From JBBAGC01 sp964491265 (GTDB lineage: Bacteria > Spirochaetota > UBA4802 > UBA5550), in contig CAZBFP010000004.1 in the NCBI GenBank assembly GCA_964491265.1, forward strand, positions 102,848 to 166,847: DNA of 64,000 bases. Reading direction: 5' to 3'. The first letter of the stretch is position 1. Each line of letters starts with the position of its first letter. Of this stretch, positions 25,117 to 34,664 are shown piece after piece. The notes below the pieces were generated by a model that saw nothing but the letters and a program-made list of their open reading frames with translations, was not told the origin of the DNA and ran no database searches. The position numbers and the translations under genes are program-made.

Positions 25117-25905
25117 ATGCTGCAGCTCGCTTTCCTGGGTACAGGCTCTTCAAGCTCAACAGAGAAAAACCCCTCATCATTCGCCATTTCCTGCAGCTCC
25201 AGGCTGGTGATGATCGATTTCGGAGGGGGGGCATATCACCAGCTTTCCAGGCTCAATAACAGCTCTTTTGCGGGTGAGCTTATTAGTGATATTTTTCTTA
25301 CACATTTCCACATGGACCATGTATCCGGTCTGCCCGATTTTTTATGGGGTGAGATATGGAACAACAGGGGACAACGGACAAATCCGGTAAATATAATCGG
25401 ACCCCGGGGGCTGAAGGAATTCTGGTGCAACAGGCTCATCCCCTTTTTTGACAGAGAAATTCCATACACCGTGAACCTGCATGAGCTGGATGAAAATGAT
25501 TTATTTGAAGATACTCTCTTTTCGGTTAAATCAGTTAAACTGCAGCACAATGAAAACTCTACCAGCTATCTTTTCTCATTTGACGGAATAAATATAGCCT
25601 TTACCGGTGATACCGGCTACTGCCCGGAACTCATAGATTTAGTTAATAGTGCGGATTTAGCCGTATGCGAATGGAGCTTTACAGAGAACTCCCCTTCCGA
25701 TTCACATCTGGGTGGTGACGAAATAGAAATGCTCCTTGAAAATACAGATCCCCGATGCAGCATATATTTCACACATATTTTTCCGGAAATAAATAAAAAC
25801 TTCAGCGACCTGATAAAGCGAAGAGAAGAGAGAACTGACCCCTATAATAGAAACTTGTATTTCCCTGAAGACTTATTTATTTTAGATGTTAAGAGAAAAG
25901 CCTGA
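25117..25905 (+). CDS. Metallo-beta-lactamase-fold hydrolase (RNase Z-like)
   Basis: A 262-residue protein with the MBL fold: 'LAFLGTGSSSSTEKN' at the N-terminus, the metal motif THFHMDHVSG (HxHxDH), a later 'FTGDTGYC' Asp and 'FTHIFPE' His. The N-terminal GTGSSS strand is typical of the RNase Z/ElaC and related phosphodiesterase group. The exosite of true RNase Z is not seen, so it may be another phosphodiesterase. The stop overlaps the start of the GGDEF/EAL gene by one base (TGATG). Confidence 0.83.
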   Translation: MLQLAFLGTGSSSSTEKNPSSFAISCSSRLVMIDFGGGAYHQLSRLNNSSFAGELISDIFLTHFHMDHVSGLPDFLWGEIWNNRGQRTNPVNIIGPRGLKEFWCNRLIPFFDREIPYTVNLHELDENDLFEDTLFSVKSVKLQHNENSTSYLFSFDGINIAFTGDTGYCPELIDLVNSADLAVCEWSFTENSPSDSHLGGDEIEMLLENTDPRCSIYFTHIFPEINKNFSDLIKRREERTDPYNRNLYFPEDLFILDVKRKA

Positions 25906-27719
25906 TGCTGCTATCCAGACTTAGAGAAAGAATTATGGGGGATTATGTAATTGATCCCCGTCATGATATTAAGCTCTATACAATACTTGTAAGGGACAGC
26001 TTTATACCCCTCACGCTCATTCTTGCAGCATCACTAACAGTTGTTATATTCATTTCAAGAACTGCAGCGGGTATACCATTCCCGCCGGTAACATTTACCG
26101 TCTATATACTTATTTTTTCAATTCTTCCTATTATTTATAAAAAATATCCCATGCAGGGCCTCTTCCGTTTGTTTATTTTTCTAATCATTTTTGCAACCTT
26201 TCTCCTCACAGTAATATCTAAAAATAATCCACTCAATGAATTCATAATTATTCTTCTTTTCCCGGTTCTGGCTTACCATCTCGCTGGACGCAAAACCGGA
26301 AGCATCTGGATAATTTTTTTCTCGATTTATGCACTTTCAATAATTACTCTTGTGAGCCTGCGAATAATAGAATCATCCTACAGCCCGGTCACGCTTATGA
26401 CAGGATTTTCATTATTTGTATACATCGCCATTCTTTCATATTACGCAGAATTGAGGCATGGCAATATTGAAAGACTCCTTATGCATCAGCTTTATTATGA
26501 CAGCATAACAGGACTGCCAAGCAGGAAGATGCTTATGGAGGATATCCCCCTTACTCTTTACCCCTCTATGATAATTTTAAGAGTAGATAATTTTCACGAT
26601 ATAAATACTTTTTTTGGATATAATCTCGGGGACTCGCTTTTAAAATTTATTGGTGACCGGATATCACAATACAGAGGGGATTATAAATTAAAAATATACA
26701 ACCTTACAGGCGGGGAGTTTGCTGTACTGGTCAAAATGGGAGAGAGAACCTTGCCTGACAATAGTGAAATTACTACCATCGCGGGGGAGATGCTGAAACA
26801 TATTACTGAAAAAGAATTTATCCATAATGATATAAAAATACCGCTCACAGCTTACGCAGGGATATCGCCCTCTTCCGAGGGGAGCGACAATATTATTTCC
26901 AAGGCGGATATCGCGCTCCATCATGCAATAAAAAAAAGGATGCCCATCCATATCTTTCATGAGAAGGATATGGACATGTCGATTTACCTTGACAACATGA
27001 AAAAACTTGCCCAGCTGAATGATGCAATTGCTGAGAACAGGCTGATCCCCTACTTTCAGCCGATAATGAATAATCAAAGCGGTAAAATATCGAGATATGA
27101 ATCCCTCATGAGAATTATTGACAACAAAGGAAATCCTCAATCCCCGGGCCCCTACCTTGAAATAGCAAAGAAAACCCAGCTATACCCGGAAATGACAAAA
27201 ATCATTTTTGAAAAAACTTTTGCCTACATGCAGAATAAAGTTACTGATTTTGCCCTTAATATTTCAGCAGACGATATTTACTATCCCGGTTTTTTAAGAT
27301 TTCTTGAAGATATTCTGGATAGATACCCCTCAGCAAAAGGAAGAGTTTTTCTTGAAATTGTTGAGTCAGAAAAATTCAATGATTATAATTTTCTGGCAGA
27401 CTTTATCCTCCAGGCGAAAAAAGCCGGCCTGTATTTCGGTATTGATGATTTCGGATCAGGTTATTCCAATTTTTCATATTTAAACAGACTTCATCTTGAC
27501 TTTATCAAATTTGACGGATCTCTAATAAAAAAGATCGACTCTGACAAAAGCAGCAGAATAATTGTACGTAATATCGCCATGCTCTGCAGAGAGCTGGGGA
27601 TTATCACTGTTGCTGAATTTGTATCGAATGAAAATATTTTAAATATGATCAAAGAATACCGGATAGATTATTCGCAGGGTTTTTATATTGGCGAACCCGC
27701 CCCATCAATCAGGGAATAG
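25905..27719 (+). CDS. Membrane GGDEF/EAL protein; likely cyclic-di-GMP phosphodiesterase
   Basis: A 604-residue protein with about six membrane helices (30-185), then a GGDEF domain (about 200-345) and an EAL domain (about 365-600). The GGDEF site reads TGGEF, which is not expected to make c-di-GMP. The EAL site reads ESL (in RYESLMRI) but key residues remain: the Glu, Asn in 'LNISADD', Glu in 'LEIVESE', the Asp pair in 'DDFGSGYS', Lys in 'DFIKFD' and the Gln in 'QGFYIGEP'. It probably breaks down c-di-GMP, with the GGDEF part a regulatory GTP site. Co-transcribed with the MBL gene. Confidence 0.88.
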   Translation: MLLSRLRERIMGDYVIDPRHDIKLYTILVRDSFIPLTLILAASLTVVIFISRTAAGIPFPPVTFTVYILIFSILPIIYKKYPMQGLFRLFIFLIIFATFLLTVISKNNPLNEFIIILLFPVLAYHLAGRKTGSIWIIFFSIYALSIITLVSLRIIESSYSPVTLMTGFSLFVYIAILSYYAELRHGNIERLLMHQLYYDSITGLPSRKMLMEDIPLTLYPSMIILRVDNFHDINTFFGYNLGDSLLKFIGDRISQYRGDYKLKIYNLTGGEFAVLVKMGERTLPDNSEITTIAGEMLKHITEKEFIHNDIKIPLTAYAGISPSSEGSDNIISKADIALHHAIKKRMPIHIFHEKDMDMSIYLDNMKKLAQLNDAIAENRLIPYFQPIMNNQSGKISRYESLMRIIDNKGNPQSPGPYLEIAKKTQLYPEMTKIIFEKTFAYMQNKVTDFALNISADDIYYPGFLRFLEDILDRYPSAKGRVFLEIVESEKFNDYNFLADFILQAKKAGLYFGIDDFGSGYSNFSYLNRLHLDFIKFDGSLIKKIDSDKSSRIIVRNIAMLCRELGIITVAEFVSNENILNMIKEYRIDYSQGFYIGEPAPSIRE

Positions 27720-27731
27720 ATTATTATAAGT

Positions 27732-28532
27732 ATGGCAAAAAAATTACCATTACTTCTTATAATTCCTCACAGCGGCTTAAATATTCCCGAAGAGCTTTCA
27801 GGATATGATGCCCCCGCCCCTCTTGAACTTTTTTTTGAGTCTGACGGGGGAGCTGACAGAATTTTCAACTTCGGAGAAAATATATCCGCACTGATCCATA
27901 CAGAAATATCCAGACTCTTTGTTGATACTGACCGGAGTTTTAAAAGTCTCTACCCTCTTACTGAAGATGGCGTTATAAAAAAATCTACATCAATGAACCG
28001 CCCTGTATTTAAAAAAAACTATTACCCTGACGAAATTGCAATCGCCAATATCTTAAGAAGGTATTATAACCCTTTTCATCAGAATATCAAATCAGCCATA
28101 GAAGAGAACAAGCCGCGCCTTATACTTGAGTGCCACACCCACATGCCTGTGGGACCGGCAAATGCCCCGGATAAAGGGATGCCGCGCCCCCTTGTTATTG
28201 CAGGATATACAGGGAGTTACGGCTCTGAACTTTTCAGGACTGGAACAGCGGACATGGCCCTTGAACTTGCTGCTGTTATGGGAAAAGCCCTTGAAAAAGA
28301 GGGTGATACTGTTGCTTCATCCTACAGTCTTGATAATAAAAATAACAGCGGTTATATACTTAATGCTTACGGCAGAGGGGATACGCCAATGCTTTACCTC
28401 TCTATTTCCAGGTCTCTCTTTTTAAGTGACAGGTACTTTGATATTAAAGGGATACGGCTGGATATGAGACGTCTTGAGAAACTTCGAAATATTATTTTTG
28501 CAGGTATAGAAAAATTTTTTAAAAAGATATAA
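27732..28532 (+). CDS. N-formylglutamate amidohydrolase-family protein
   Basis: A 266-residue protein of the FGase family (Zn-dependent amidohydrolases acting on N-formylglutamate). Family features: 'LLLIIPHSGLNIPEEL' near the start, 'LFVDTDRSF', and 'LILECHTHMPVG' for the metal site. No histidine-degradation genes are near, so the real substrate may differ. It starts 12 bases after the GGDEF/EAL gene and ends directly at the left repeat of an inverted-repeat element. Confidence 0.8.
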   Translation: MAKKLPLLLIIPHSGLNIPEELSGYDAPAPLELFFESDGGADRIFNFGENISALIHTEISRLFVDTDRSFKSLYPLTEDGVIKKSTSMNRPVFKKNYYPDEIAIANILRRYYNPFHQNIKSAIEENKPRLILECHTHMPVGPANAPDKGMPRPLVIAGYTGSYGSELFRTGTADMALELAAVMGKALEKEGDTVASSYSLDNKNNSGYILNAYGRGDTPMLYLSISRSLFLSDRYFDIKGIRLDMRRLEKLRNIIFAGIEKFFKKI

Positions 28533-28874
28533 GACTCATTCCGGATTTTCGGGAAAAGTAATAATATTGTTTGTTCCCACATATTATGGAGTCAGCCCCC
28601 TGTCCCCCAAAGGGGGCACGTAAAATTAAAACTTGAGCAAGTAGATGAATCAAAGTATTACAACATCATTTTTTACTGTTGAGCTTGCAAAAGAATTGCG
28701 TAACAATATAATGGGAATAGTTATCGAAGTGGTAACAATTATATTTTAAGAATGGGAATAGATAACTCGTGCCCCCTTTGGGGCGCCCGAGCGAAGCGAC
28801 AAAGTACTCCCGGGGTAGACAGGGGGGAAAGCAAAGAAGTACTCTATTTGTATCCCAAAAATCCGGAATGAGCT
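28533..28874. repeat. ~340-bp inverted-repeat element downstream of the FGase-like gene
   Basis: Terminal inverted repeats: ACTCATTCCGGATTTTCGGG at 28534-28553 and its near complement ending at 28873. Nested inside are a second pair, CCCCCTGTC near 28598 with GACAGGGGG near 28818, and paired GTGCCCCCTTTGG-type blocks. No coding frame is visible. It looks like a miniature non-autonomous element or a relic, inserted right after a stop codon. Confidence 0.7.
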
Positions 28875-28895
28875 GACTATAATTTTACGGCATAA

Positions 28896-28924
28896 TAAAA
28901 CCCTGCTTCATGCAGGGTTTTATT
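28896..28924 (-). terminator. Rho-independent terminator of the trxB-lipoprotein operon
   Basis: A 10-bp hairpin (AAAACCCTGC with GCAGGGTTTT, loop TTCAT) followed on the minus strand by a T-rich run. It lies 25 bases beyond the lipoprotein stop codon. Confidence 0.85.
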
Positions 28925-28948
28925 ATTAAGCATATTTTAAAAAGAATG

Positions 28949-29383
28949 CTATTCAAAAAATTTTGTTGCTTCAAGTTTTTTACCAAGATCCATGAATGCC
29001 TGAAGAACTTTCGGGTCCATCATATGCTGTCTTACATTTTCATTCATAAATATCTTTTCCATCTTTTCGCTGCTTTTTTCAACTTTTTCAAAATCAGCTT
29101 TCAATTCAGCGGGAGGATTGTTGTCCCACTTGTCAATATCAGGATACTTCTTCTTCAGCTCAATACTTGTATCAGCTAAAGCGATAAATCTCTCCCCGAA
29201 ATTTTCAATTGCCTTAACAATATCATCCGGGCTTTTTGCTTTTTCAACAGATGATATATATGAATCCTGAGCTGCAATCATCTCTTTAATAAAATCCTTT
29301 ACATCGCCATATTTACCGCCGCTGCCGCAAGCGACAAGTGATGTAACAAGTACTGCTGTAAAAACTGCTAAAAACTTTTTCAT
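28949..29383 (-). CDS. Small helical lipoprotein of unknown function
   Basis: A 144-residue protein with lipoprotein signal (MKKFLAVFTAVLVTSLVAC, Cys19). The mature part is highly charged and helical, with no motif I recognise; it resembles the many small coiled spirochaete lipoproteins. It lies 16 bases downstream of trxB and before a clear terminator, so it is the last gene of the carB-pyrR-trxB run. Confidence 0.8.
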   Translation of the reverse strand: MKKFLAVFTAVLVTSLVACGSGGKYGDVKDFIKEMIAAQDSYISSVEKAKSPDDIVKAIENFGERFIALADTSIELKKKYPDIDKWDNNPPAELKADFEKVEKSSEKMEKIFMNENVRQHMMDPKVLQAFMDLGKKLEATKFFE

Positions 29384-29399
29384 CTATATTCCTCCATTT

Positions 29400-30317
29400 T
29401 TAAGTGCAACTTAAAGCAGTAACATAATCATAAACCTCCAGAGCTGCTACTGCACCGTCTGACGCTGCCATTACAATCTGACGCCTCGATCCGCTCCTTA
29501 TATCCCCTGCTGCAAAAAGCCCCTCTATCTCAGTCCTCATTCTCATATCAACAATAATTTCACCGCAGTCATTAAGAAGTTTTTTATCCATAAAGGAGGT
29601 GTTTGGAACATAACCGACAAAAATAAAAACTCCATCTATTTTTAAATTAGAGCTTTCACCGCTTATACTGTTTTTTATTGTGACAGACTCCACATTCCCG
29701 GAGCCATTAATCGATTCAATTTCCGTATTATAAAGAATTTCAATTTTTTTACTGCTCAAAACACGATCCTGAAGTATTTTAGCTCCGCGGAACTGATCCC
29801 TCCTGTGAGCAATATATACTTTACCGGCAAACCTGGTAAGGAAAAAAGCCTCTTCAAGGGCAACATCACCCCCGCCCGCTACTATAACCTGGCGATCCCT
29901 GAAAAAGGCTCCATCACAGGTAGCGCAGAATGATACCCCCCGGCCAAGGAATTCCTTCTCGCCAGGTATATTGAGTTTCCTGTGGTTAGCACCTGCTGCA
30001 GCAATAACACATCTCGCATTAAAAATAGAATCCCCTGTATCAACAGTAAAGATTCCCCCCTCTTTTCTGATACCTTTCACTTCAGCACTGACAATCTCAA
30101 CACCAAGCCGCCTGGCCTGCTCCTCCATGTCGGACATGAGCTTCCACCCTTCAACAGGCTCAGCAAAACCGGGATAGTTCTCGATTTCAAAGGAGGTGAT
30201 AACCTGGCCGCCAGGTGACAGTTTTTCAAGAAGAACAAGATCAAGCCCGGCCCTTTTACCATATATTCCTGCTGTTAATCCGGCAGGCCCCCCGCCGATA
30301 ATAATCAGATCTTTCAT
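29400..30317 (-). CDS. trxB: Thioredoxin reductase
   Basis: TrxB passes electrons from NADPH to thioredoxin. The 305-residue protein has the FAD motif GGGPAGLTAGIYGKRAG (8-24), the redox pair CATC (Cys131, Cys134), an NADPH motif VAGGGDVALEEA and the C-terminal 'FAAGDIRSG'. The last base of its start codon region coincides with the pyrR stop, showing translational coupling. Pairing with pyrimidine genes is unusual but not unknown. Confidence 0.93.
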   Translation of the reverse strand: MKDLIIIGGGPAGLTAGIYGKRAGLDLVLLEKLSPGGQVITSFEIENYPGFAEPVEGWKLMSDMEEQARRLGVEIVSAEVKGIRKEGGIFTVDTGDSIFNARCVIAAAGANHRKLNIPGEKEFLGRGVSFCATCDGAFFRDRQVIVAGGGDVALEEAFFLTRFAGKVYIAHRRDQFRGAKILQDRVLSSKKIEILYNTEIESINGSGNVESVTIKNSISGESSNLKIDGVFIFVGYVPNTSFMDKKLLNDCGEIIVDMRMRTEIEGLFAAGDIRSGSRRQIVMAASDGAVAALEVYDYVTALSCT

Positions 30318-30868
30318 TATAATTTCTGCTGCTCCTTAATAAGGAAAACCGAATCCTCTTCACCGTCAATCTCAGAAAGTCTTACCCTGACAGCATCATC
30401 CTGATCTGTTTCGATTTTAATCCCGCAATAATCGGCCTGGATCGGGAGTTCCCTGTGCCCCCTGTCAACAAGAACAAGATACCTGATAGCATCAGGTCTG
30501 CCGAATGCCATTAAGGTCTCAATGGCAGCCTTTGTAGTTCTACCGGTAAAAAGAACATCATCAACAAGCAGAACTGTTTTTCTGTTTATATTAAACTCAA
30601 TAAGAGTCTCCTTAAGCACAGGAAGCTTCCCTCTTGTAGTAATATCATCACGGTAAAAGGAAATATCAAGAGTACCGCTCTTTATCGGCTGGCCCGAAAT
30701 CTTTTCCAGATTGGTTCTTATTCTCTCTGCAATAAAAACTCCGCGTGTATGAATACCCACAATAGCAAAAGCATCCAAGTCTTTAATATCATCAAATATC
30801 TTCCGGCTTAAATCGTTAATCACCTTCTCTATATCATTACTGCTGAGAACTTTTTCTTCAAGGGGCAT
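30317..30868 (-). CDS. pyrR: PyrR-like phosphoribosyltransferase (pyr regulator/uracil PRTase)
   Basis: A 183-residue PRTase with the PRPP motif VLLVDDVLFTGRT and 'AIVGIHTRGVFIAERI'. PyrR proteins bind pyr mRNA leaders with UMP and can act as uracil phosphoribosyltransferase. It starts one base after the carB stop. I see no clear PyrR attenuator upstream of carB, so RNA regulation is not shown here. Confidence 0.9.
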   Translation of the reverse strand: MPLEEKVLSSNDIEKVINDLSRKIFDDIKDLDAFAIVGIHTRGVFIAERIRTNLEKISGQPIKSGTLDISFYRDDITTRGKLPVLKETLIEFNINRKTVLLVDDVLFTGRTTKAAIETLMAFGRPDAIRYLVLVDRGHRELPIQADYCGIKIETDQDDAVRVRLSEIDGEEDSVFLIKEQQKL

Positions 30869-33800
30869 TCAGTTCACCTCTTTATAGTATTCCTGTATAG
30901 AACGCACAGATAACTCCCCCATCTCCTTAACATATAAAAGACCATTAACTGCCGCCTTAGCTGCGGAAACGGTTGTAACTGCAGGTACACGATATCTTAT
31001 AGCTGCCTGCCTGATAAAAAAAGCATCATCTCTGGTCATTTTCCCGATAGGAGTATTTACAATCAATTGTATATCCATATCTTTAATTCTGTCAACAACA
31101 TTGGGGCGCCCTTCATTCACCTTGAAAACCATTTCACATGGTATGTCATGCTCATTACAGAATGCAGCAGTACCTTTTGTCGCGATTATTTTAAATCCCG
31201 CTTTGTTGAGCTTCCGCATTTCATTTAGAAGCTCCCCCTTGGATCTGTCATTGATACTGAAAAAAACAGTACCTTCATGAGGAAGCCTGTCACCTGCTGC
31301 CAGTTCAGCCTTATAATATGATTCTCCAAAATTATAGGATATACCCATAACCTCGCCTGTAGACTTCATCTCAGGTGATAGAAGGATATCAACGCCGGGG
31401 AACTTATTAAATGGAAGGACAGCTTCTTTAACACTCACATAGGGAAATTTTTTCATTTCAGTAAATCCCATATCTTTCAGTTTTTTCCCTATCATTACCT
31501 TAAGCGCTATTTTGGCCAGGGAGTCTCCTGTAGTTTTAGATACAAAAGGGACAGTCCTGGAAGCGCGGGGATTCACCTCTATTACAAAAAGCTCATTATC
31601 CTTTATTGCAAACTGAATATTGAGAAGGCCAATAACATTAAGTTCAAAGGCGAGAAGCCTGGTAGTTTCGCTGATCTGAGCCTGCAGCTCCTTTGAAATT
31701 GTCATAGGCGGGATCATACATGCTGAGTCACCGGAGTGTATACCCGCCTCTTCAACGTGTTCCATTATTGCACCTATATAGACATCATCTCCATCACATA
31801 TTGCATCAACATCCACCTCTACAGCATCCTCAATAAATTTATCTACAAGAATAGGATGCTCAGGTGAAAGCTCTACAGCAGTATTTATGTAATTCAAAAG
31901 ACTGGGCTGATCAAAAATAATAGCCATTGATCTCCCCCCGAGAACATATGATGGACGCACAAGAACAGGGTAGCCGATATGCTCCGCTACCTTAACAGCA
32001 TCCTCTTCCATATAGGCAATACCGTTTTCCGGCTGCCTTAGATTTAGCTTTTCAACAACATCAGAAAAGCGTTCCCGATCCTCAGCCCGATCTATTGAAT
32101 CCGGAGATGTGCCTATTATTTTCACTCCATTCTCCTCAAGAGACTTTGCAAGCCTCAATGGGGTCTGGCCGCCAAACTGGACTATTACCCCATCCGGTTT
32201 CTCCATTTCGTATATATGCAGAATATCTTCAAGTGTTAATGGTTCAAAATAGAGCCTGTCTGAGGTATCATAATCAGTGGAAACAGTTTCAGGATTTGAG
32301 TTAACCATAATCGACTCAATCCCCTCCTCTTTCAACGCATAGGAGGCATGGCAGCAGCAGTAGTCAAATTCTATCCCCTGCCCTATCCTGTTTGGCCCGC
32401 CACCCAGTATCATTATCTTCTTTTTATCTGTAGGGAAAGATTCATTTTCTGAATCATAGGCGGAATAGTAGTAAGGTGTATATGCTTCAAATTCACCGGC
32501 GCAGGTATCAACAACCCTGAATCCCGGAATAATTCCATTGCTCTTTCTAAAGCTGCGGATTTCATTTTCGCTCTGCCTCAAAGTCATGGAATATTTTTTC
32601 TGAAATAGAGGCCCTTTTTTATGCAGCTCAAGAAGCATATCCCTGTTTGAAATATAGGCAAGCTGTCTGTCAGAATATCCCAGCTCCTTCATAGCTCTCA
32701 CTCTATCAGCAGTGAGACCCAGGGTTTTATAATTTTCCTCAAAACTATTTTCCGCTTCCACAAGCTCACGGAGCTGATTTAAAAACCATGGATCGATTCT
32801 GCTGAGCCGGTGTATCCACTCAACGGTTTTCCCTCTTTTCAGCGCCTGGTAAATGTAAAAAACCCTATCCGATCCGGGAGAGATAAATTCTTTTTCAAAA
32901 GCAATATCCCTTTCTTCATCAGATAATGAATCAAGATATTGATTAAGCTTAAGATTTCCGTCTGCGCCAAAACCGGCCCTATCTATTTCAAGTGAACGCA
33001 AAGCCTTCTGAAAGGATTCCTTAAATGTCCTCCCTATTGCCATGGACTCGCCAACAGACTTCATCTGTGTGCCGAGCCGTTTATCAGCTCCTTCAAATTT
33101 TTCAAAGGCCCATCTTGGGGCTTTAACAACAACATAATCGATCGTAGGCTCAAAAGCGGCCGGAGTCTCTTTTGTAATGTCATTTGATATTTCATCAAGT
33201 GTGAGTCCCACAGCAAGCTTGGCTGCAATTTTTGCAATAGGGAAACCTGTGGCCTTTGAAGCAAGGGCCGAGCTCCTGCTTACCCTGGGGTTCATCTCAA
33301 TAATCATTATCCTGCCGTCATCAGGATTAACAGCAAACTGGATATTGGAGCCGCCTGTATCAACCCCGATCTCTCGTATAATTCTGATACCTATATCTCT
33401 TAAATTCTGATACTCCCTGTCTGTGAGGGTCTGCTGCGGGGCAACTGTAATTGAATCCCCGGTATGAATTCCCATAGGGTCAAAATTTTCAATGGAGCAG
33501 ACTATAACCACATTATCATTCCTGTCCCTCATTACTTCGAGCTCAAACTCTTTCCATCCGATTATAGACTCTTCAAGAAGGACCTGGTTTATCGGTGAGG
33601 CATCCATCCCTTTTTTAACAAGATCGATAAAATCCTCTTTATTATATACAACATTCCCGCCAGCGCCGCCAAGGGTAAAGGCAGGCCTGATTATTAAAGG
33701 GAGTTTAATCTCTTCAAGAATCTTCAGTGCCTCCTCAATTGTTGAAGCAAGGCCTGACTGAGGCACTTCAAGACCTATTTTAATCATGGCCTTTTTGAAA

Positions 33801-34192
33801 AGATCCCGGTCTTCCGCTTTTTTTATTGAATCTATATTCGCCCCGATGAGCTCTACATTATATTTCTCCAGTATACCAAGCTCTGCCAGTTCCATCGTCG
33901 CATTCAGCGCAGTCTGTCCCCCCACTGTAGGGAGAATGGCCTGGGGCCTCTCCTTTGCAATAATCTTCTCAATTACCTCAGGATATATGGGTTCAATATA
34001 GGTTCTATCTGCAAGCTCAGGGTCGGTCATTATTGTGGCAGGATTAGAATTTATCAGTATTACCTCATACCCCTCCTCTTTTAAAGCTTTACATGCCTGT
34101 GAACCGGAATAGTCAAACTCACATGCCTGGCCTATAACAATGGGGCCTGAACCTATTATCATTATTTTTTTCAGATCTTCTCTTTTGGGCAC
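30869..34192 (-). CDS. carB: Carbamoyl-phosphate synthase large chain
   Basis: CarB makes carbamoyl phosphate for pyrimidines and arginine. The 1107-residue length is full. Two ATP-grasp halves are visible with repeated starts ('KIMIIGSGPIVIGQACEFDYS' and 'KIMILGGGPNRIGQGIEFDYC'), 'RPAFTLGGAGGNV' and 'RPSYVLGGRSM', and a C-terminal allosteric MGS-like domain. The small subunit carA is not in the window. First of carB-pyrR-trxB-lipoprotein. Start is ATG at 34192. Confidence 0.97.
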   Translation of the reverse strand: MPKREDLKKIMIIGSGPIVIGQACEFDYSGSQACKALKEEGYEVILINSNPATIMTDPELADRTYIEPIYPEVIEKIIAKERPQAILPTVGGQTALNATMELAELGILEKYNVELIGANIDSIKKAEDRDLFKKAMIKIGLEVPQSGLASTIEEALKILEEIKLPLIIRPAFTLGGAGGNVVYNKEDFIDLVKKGMDASPINQVLLEESIIGWKEFELEVMRDRNDNVVIVCSIENFDPMGIHTGDSITVAPQQTLTDREYQNLRDIGIRIIREIGVDTGGSNIQFAVNPDDGRIMIIEMNPRVSRSSALASKATGFPIAKIAAKLAVGLTLDEISNDITKETPAAFEPTIDYVVVKAPRWAFEKFEGADKRLGTQMKSVGESMAIGRTFKESFQKALRSLEIDRAGFGADGNLKLNQYLDSLSDEERDIAFEKEFISPGSDRVFYIYQALKRGKTVEWIHRLSRIDPWFLNQLRELVEAENSFEENYKTLGLTADRVRAMKELGYSDRQLAYISNRDMLLELHKKGPLFQKKYSMTLRQSENEIRSFRKSNGIIPGFRVVDTCAGEFEAYTPYYYSAYDSENESFPTDKKKIMILGGGPNRIGQGIEFDYCCCHASYALKEEGIESIMVNSNPETVSTDYDTSDRLYFEPLTLEDILHIYEMEKPDGVIVQFGGQTPLRLAKSLEENGVKIIGTSPDSIDRAEDRERFSDVVEKLNLRQPENGIAYMEEDAVKVAEHIGYPVLVRPSYVLGGRSMAIIFDQPSLLNYINTAVELSPEHPILVDKFIEDAVEVDVDAICDGDDVYIGAIMEHVEEAGIHSGDSACMIPPMTISKELQAQISETTRLLAFELNVIGLLNIQFAIKDNELFVIEVNPRASRTVPFVSKTTGDSLAKIALKVMIGKKLKDMGFTEMKKFPYVSVKEAVLPFNKFPGVDILLSPEMKSTGEVMGISYNFGESYYKAELAAGDRLPHEGTVFFSINDRSKGELLNEMRKLNKAGFKIIATKGTAAFCNEHDIPCEMVFKVNEGRPNVVDRIKDMDIQLIVNTPIGKMTRDDAFFIRQAAIRYRVPAVTTVSAAKAAVNGLLYVKEMGELSVRSIQEYYKEVN

Positions 34193-34236
34193 TAAAAAAC
34201 CATCCTTAAATATAAAATAAGTGCTTAATTGTTCAG

Positions 34237-34345
34237 CAGTAATTCCTGAACTTCTTTATAATTCAAATACTCTATTCACCCCGCCGCCGAAGGCGGCGGG
34301 GTAAATCAATCTTTTATTTTGCACAAAAAACATGTTAATAAATTA
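34237..34345 (+). repeat. ~120-bp palindromic element, copy B (right arm diverged)
   Basis: Left end CAGTAATTCCTGAACTT and core hairpin CCCCGCCGCC/GGCGGCGGGG with a GAA loop (34279-34301). The right arm keeps the TGCAC block but the terminal repeat is unclear, so the end is approximate. Confidence 0.7.
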
Positions 34346-34461
34346 TCATTAATAATTATCAGATTAATAAACATAAAAATGGTTAATGTTCTATAATGTA
34401 CATCATTTTTCCCGCTTTAGAAAAAAATTCTGACAGATGCAGCATTATTATTAATTTTCTT

Positions 34462-34581
34462 CAGTATTTATTCCTAAAATAATTATTATTAAAAATGCTC
34501 TATTATCCCCGCCGCCGAAGGCGGCGGGGATATAAAACTGCCAATTTTTACACTAAAATATATTTTCAGGAATTAACATTG
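34462..34581 (+). repeat. ~120-bp palindromic element, copy C
   Basis: Ends CAGTATTTATTCCTAAAAT and TTCAGGAATTAACATTG; core CCCCGCCGCC/GGCGGCGGGG at 34507-34529, loop GAA. It lies 84 bases beyond the stop of the mlaD-like gene. Confidence 0.85.
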
Positions 34582-34664
34582 AAATTCCTTTTAAACTTTT
34601 CCATGAGATATTTTTGTCAATAAAAATAGAAGTGATTGTTATGATTGGAACCTGAATAAAATGC

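Larger units (their letters stand above)
34193..34664. other. Intergenic region with two palindromic elements
   Basis: This 472-base gap between the carB start and the mlaD-like stop contains element B (34237-34345) and element C (34462-34581). No gene-like frame is visible. The carB promoter should lie in the first 50 bases or within element B. Confidence 0.55.

Noticed and set aside
30869..34192. PyrR attenuator upstream of carB
   Set aside because: The region before carB is occupied by palindromic element B and no anti-anti-terminator pattern is clear.
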